From an uncultured Bacteroidota bacterium (GTDB lineage: Bacteria > Bacteroidota > Bacteroidia > Chitinophagales > Chitinophagaceae), in contig CALFNL010000265.1 of the NCBI GenBank assembly GCA_937902875.1, forward strand, positions 1-42,701: DNA of 42,701 nt, given 5' to 3'. The notes beneath the pieces were generated by a model, which worked only from the letters and a program-made list of their open reading frames with translations, ran no database searches and was not told the origin of the DNA. This document shows, one piece after another, positions 39,201 to 42,701 of this stretch (position 1 is the stretch's first letter; the number at the start of each line of letters is the position of its first letter). The position numbers and the translations under genes were made by a program.

Positions 39201-40355
39201 TCAGACATTGGATTTCTGCATCAGGGCTGAAGGGGTATTGGCAATGATCCACAGATCATACATAAAATTAGATTGATGGGCATAAGCGATATCGAGGTTG
39301 ATACGCTCCAGGGCCGACATATTCTTCTGTCCTCTTTTCTTGATCTGCCATAGTCCGGTAATGCCCGCAGGTGCCATGAAACGCTCTGCCCACTGGTCGG
39401 TAGTAAGCGCAGCGGCTTCATATAAGGGCAGAGGACGGTTTCCCACAAGGGACATTTCTCCCAAAAGCACATTGATCAATTGAGGCAGTTCATCCAGGCT
39501 GAAATTCCTGAGAAAAGTTCCTACCCTGGTCACCCTCGGGTCATTGTCAGCCTTAAAGAACACGGGTCCCTCGTTGCTCTTGTACTGATTTAATTCCGCC
39601 AGGTCGTTAATCTTCTGATCGGCGCCCACTTCCATGGTGCGGAACTTGAAGAACTTGAAAATCTTATAGCCCCGGCCTGCCCGGTATGCGGTATAAAATA
39701 CAGGGCCGCGTGATTCCAGTTTTATGGCAAGTGCTATCAGGGCAAATACGGGCAAAGAAACCAGGAGCAATATGGAAGAAACCAGAATATCAAATATTCG
39801 TTTAAATATTGAACCAGGCTTGTCAATCAATCCTTCGCCAGATTCAATAACCACTTTCTTCAGCGGCGATCCGTTTTCATAACCCTTTACTCGTTTGAGC
39901 AAATGAATCTTATTAGCAAGACAGTGTCCGCATTTATTAATGTCGAGGATCTCATCAACCAGTTTCTCTTTCCTCAAAGCCTGTATATTGGTTATTGATA
40001 AAGAATTGGCACTATACACCACTGGTATTTGTTTGAATGAATGACTGTTCTTCAGAAACAGCAGGAAATCCGAAGTATTCCTGCTTTCATAAGGCAGGTC
40101 CAGTATTATGAATCCGGGTATGATGGATTGAATTTCTTTCGATTTCTTCAGGAGAAGTCTGGCAGAATCATAATTCTCGGCGCACTGCCCGGTTTCAAAA
40201 ACGCTTAATAAGGAATGTACTCTTTCAAAATTCTTGCCTATATAAAAAAACTTAAGGGAGCTGGATGGTTTATTATTTCTGGGATCAGATTCAATCCTCC
40301 TATAATACTTGAATCTCGGCGCTGTGGATCGTAAAATTTCCAAATTCATACTCAT
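39201..40355 (-). CDS. Phosphoglycosyl (sugar) transferase with N-terminal pseudo-receiver domain
   Basis: C-terminus: KRIFDILVSSILLLVSLPVFALIALAIKLESRGPVFY..RAGRGYKIFKFFKFRTM..DELPQLINVLLGEMSLVGNRPLP..GITGLWQI. N-terminus resembles a response-regulator fold (FIILDLP, IPVVYSA). Confidence 0.9.
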   Translation of the reverse strand: MSMNLEILRSTAPRFKYYRRIESDPRNNKPSSSLKFFYIGKNFERVHSLLSVFETGQCAENYDSARLLLKKSKEIQSIIPGFIILDLPYESRNTSDFLLFLKNSHSFKQIPVVYSANSLSITNIQALRKEKLVDEILDINKCGHCLANKIHLLKRVKGYENGSPLKKVVIESGEGLIDKPGSIFKRIFDILVSSILLLVSLPVFALIALAIKLESRGPVFYTAYRAGRGYKIFKFFKFRTMEVGADQKINDLAELNQYKSNEGPVFFKADNDPRVTRVGTFLRNFSLDELPQLINVLLGEMSLVGNRPLPLYEAAALTTDQWAERFMAPAGITGLWQIKKRGQKNMSALERINLDIAYAHQSNFMYDLWIIANTPSALMQKSNV

Positions 40356-40384
40356 GCAGTTTTGTAGGGTTTAATAATCTTCAA

Positions 40385-40774
40385 TTAGGGTTTCAACGTA
40401 AGTATCCGGGTCTGCAAAACTTTATCTGCAGTCTCCATCAAATGAACGGGATTAAAGGGCTTCATGAAATAAGCCATCACGCCCAATCTCATACAATTTA
40501 TTTTTGTTTCTTCTTCTCCAAGGGTTGAAAATACCATCACAGGTATATTTCCATAAAGACTGCTGGTGTTGAGGTGCTCGATGAATTCCCACTTCTTCAT
40601 ATCCGGCAATTCCGCATCGGCGATGATCAAATCAGGGATATCAGAATGTTGTAGAAAATACATGGCGGAATAGCCATCCGGAACGGTGGTTACCTTGTAA
40701 TTTTTTCTGAAAATGGTTTGCAACAGAAACCGGATGGGTTTGCTGTCGTCAATTGCCAGTATATGCTTTCTCAT
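40385..40774 (-). CDS. Stand-alone response regulator receiver domain protein
   Basis: ILAIDDSKPIR acidic pocket, LIIADAELPD phospho-acceptor, VMVFST, YFMKPF lysine. Confidence 0.92.
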   Translation of the reverse strand: MRKHILAIDDSKPIRFLLQTIFRKNYKVTTVPDGYSAMYFLQHSDIPDLIIADAELPDMKKWEFIEHLNTSSLYGNIPVMVFSTLGEEETKINCMRLGVMAYFMKPFNPVHLMETADKVLQTRILTLKP

Positions 40775-41163
40775 CTTCCTAAGGGTTAAAAATTAAAAAA
40801 CCATTCCTTTCGACCTTAACAATAGAATCACTGATCGCGGCTTGCGAAGGAATTGGAAAAGATTTCATGTAAATCTTTAAGGAAACGGAATCAGAGGAAT
40901 TGGAAAGCACTGGTGCCCGGAGTGGATTTTCCGTGGCTAAATTTAATGGATATTGAAGCTAGAAGCGGTACTGAAAGCAAAAAACCTTTCGGTTATTCAG
41001 AGGAAATTTGTGGACAGAGTTGAATGAATCGCGAATTAATACGAAGCGAAAATAGAAACAAAAAACTTAAATACCAAGTAGTAATCCTCTTTTTTACCAA
41101 AATACCCACAAAATGGTAGTTTGTAAGGGAACTGATAACCTAGTGGAAAACTTAAATTAACCA

Positions 41164-42342
41164 TTATTTACTACGGGCGGCCTTTTCCCACAAAACAGTC
41201 TGCCTGCCTCTCATATATCTAAAAAAACCCAGTATCAGGGAAATATTCATGAACACAAAATAATAAGGTACATAAAGAAGCTTAAGGCCGGCACCATTCT
41301 TTTCCATAGCCCAATTGACAATGGCCGCGAGGTAAAACAAAACCTGTGCGACAAATACCACCAGGTAAAACCAGCCCGGACTTTCAAAAGCAAGATAGGC
41401 CCCCGAAACAAAAATGAGAACCAGGGCGGGAGGGCAAACGGTCCAGCGCAGTACACGATGTGATATATATTGAAATGAAAGCTTCGGGTATTTAAATATA
41501 TTGAGGATTTCTTTCAACAGGTGCATTGACTGAAATGCGCCGGCGCTGATCCTTATCTTTCTCTTTTGTTCATCGGCAATAGACGAGGAAGGAGCTTCTG
41601 TTGCATAGGCTGCCGGTTCGTATTCAATTCTATATCCTTTCAGGCAAACTCTCAGCGAAATCACAAAATCGTCGAGGATAATATTATCACCCACATTTTC
41701 GTATAAGGCAGTACGGACCGAGAACAATTCTCCGGCTGCGCCAACCACGGTGTACCATTCGGCATCCAGTTTTTTGAGGAATGATTCATATTTCCAATAA
41801 AGCCCTTCGCCCGCTCCTGCAACATGATCGTCGCCAATTTTCAGGATCTTTTTTTCTCCGGCTACCCCACCCACGGTAGGGTCAGCATAATGTTTCACTA
41901 TCTCTCTGATGCATTCCTTATTGAGCAGAGTATTGGCGTCACAAAAGATCACAATCGGATTGTTCACATAGGTCATTGCCCGGTGCATCGCGGCCACTTT
42001 TCCGCTTCGTTCAGGTTTATGTAATAATTGTATTCTCTTATTCCGGCTAATGATTTCGGGGGTTTTGTCAGAGGATCCGTCTGTTACAAACAAGAGCTGA
42101 ACCTTTTCGGGAGGATAGTTCAATTCCAGCGTGTTCTTTATTTTCATTTCAATGAAATCCTGTTCATTATAGGCTGCTACCACCAGAGAAACGGGAGCTT
42201 CATAGGCAGGGTCTGCGTAAATGGGTCTTGGAAAGTATTTTTTCCTGATTTTCACCATTATCCAAAGGGTCAGCCCGTACCCTACATAACTATAAAAAAC
42301 AATGCCAAGGGATATCCAAAATACGAGTTTAGCCATCAACAT
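41164..42342 (-). CDS. Glycosyltransferase family 2 (processive, membrane)
   Basis: VSLVVAAYNEQDFIEMKIKNTLEL; FVTDGSSDKT; IVIFCDANTLL; ILDDFVISLRVCLKGYRI; C-terminal TMs. Confidence 0.9.
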   Translation of the reverse strand: MLMAKLVFWISLGIVFYSYVGYGLTLWIMVKIRKKYFPRPIYADPAYEAPVSLVVAAYNEQDFIEMKIKNTLELNYPPEKVQLLFVTDGSSDKTPEIISRNKRIQLLHKPERSGKVAAMHRAMTYVNNPIVIFCDANTLLNKECIREIVKHYADPTVGGVAGEKKILKIGDDHVAGAGEGLYWKYESFLKKLDAEWYTVVGAAGELFSVRTALYENVGDNIILDDFVISLRVCLKGYRIEYEPAAYATEAPSSSIADEQKRKIRISAGAFQSMHLLKEILNIFKYPKLSFQYISHRVLRWTVCPPALVLIFVSGAYLAFESPGWFYLVVFVAQVLFYLAAIVNWAMEKNGAGLKLLYVPYYFVFMNISLILGFFRYMRGRQTVLWEKAARSK

Positions 42343-42421
42343 CCTTAAGAATTGATATTTGCGCCATTGAGTTTCAAGTTCCGGGCTAAATTAGTGGGTA
42401 TCATCTGAAAATAATCTGGTT

Positions 42422-42458
42422 TTTTTCTGCACATTATCCTATGTTAAGTGCAGAAAAA
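42422..42458. repeat. Perfect 11-bp inverted repeat TTTTTCTGCAC / GTGCAGAAAAA with 15-nt spacer
   Basis: Arms 42422-42432 and 42448-42458 are exact reverse complements. Confidence 0.75.
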
Positions 42459-42701
42459 TTACATTTGATTAATTTTGATTATTGAAAAATATAACTACTT
42501 TTACAGCCGCTATCTCGGGGATAGCTGTTTGTTGGACAGAAATTCCCCAATACCCTAAATCCTGCCTAGAAATTCCATTCTGTTTGCTTCACTGCTGATT
42601 TTGCTGATATTCTTGAAAAGCTTAAGATCACAAAAAGAAAATCATCTCGTATTTTCTTTTGCCAATAGTCCTTCCTGATTGGGTGCTATCGCCCTGCATT
42701 T

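Noticed and set aside
41099-41146. TACCA...TGGTA dyad downstream of the GT2 gene (41164-)
   Set aside because: Only 5-bp arms in AT-rich DNA; not distinguishable from chance.

Overview
The window looks like Bacteroidota (Chitinophagaceae-like) chromosomal DNA, judged from type IX secretion sorting domains, a PorP/SprF protein, a GldG/SprB-style PKD protein and AT-rich promoters. I recognise no rRNA, tRNA, CRISPR array, phage or IS element. The left half is mostly housekeeping: cobalamin adenosyltransferase, ABC ATPase, GatC, a VWA protein, HPRT, a LysM glucosaminidase, an O-methyltransferase, two LOG-family proteins around a sodium/solute symporter, a GlcD-like oxidase, UxaC/UxaB and RecG. 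The right half is more accessory. It holds (i) a SprB-like type-B T9SS cargo next to a PorP/SprF gene; (ii) a compact four-gene operon (UbiA-type DPPR synthase, DprE1-like, DprE2-like and HAD phosphatase) that resembles the mycobacterial decaprenyl-phosphoryl-arabinose pathway, divergent from a GT-C-like membrane protein; (iii) a 1737-aa T9SS protein with esterase, PKD, beta-helix and PKD regions; and (iv) a partial exopolysaccharide cluster in which a phosphoglycosyl transferase carries a degenerate receiver domain and lies beside a stand-alone receiver gene. The most striking non-coding signal is four alternating TACGA/TCGTA half-sites at exact 11-bp spacing (12173-12210), upstream of a predicted exported helical-repeat protein. 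Family assignments come from motif recognition only; no database search was run.
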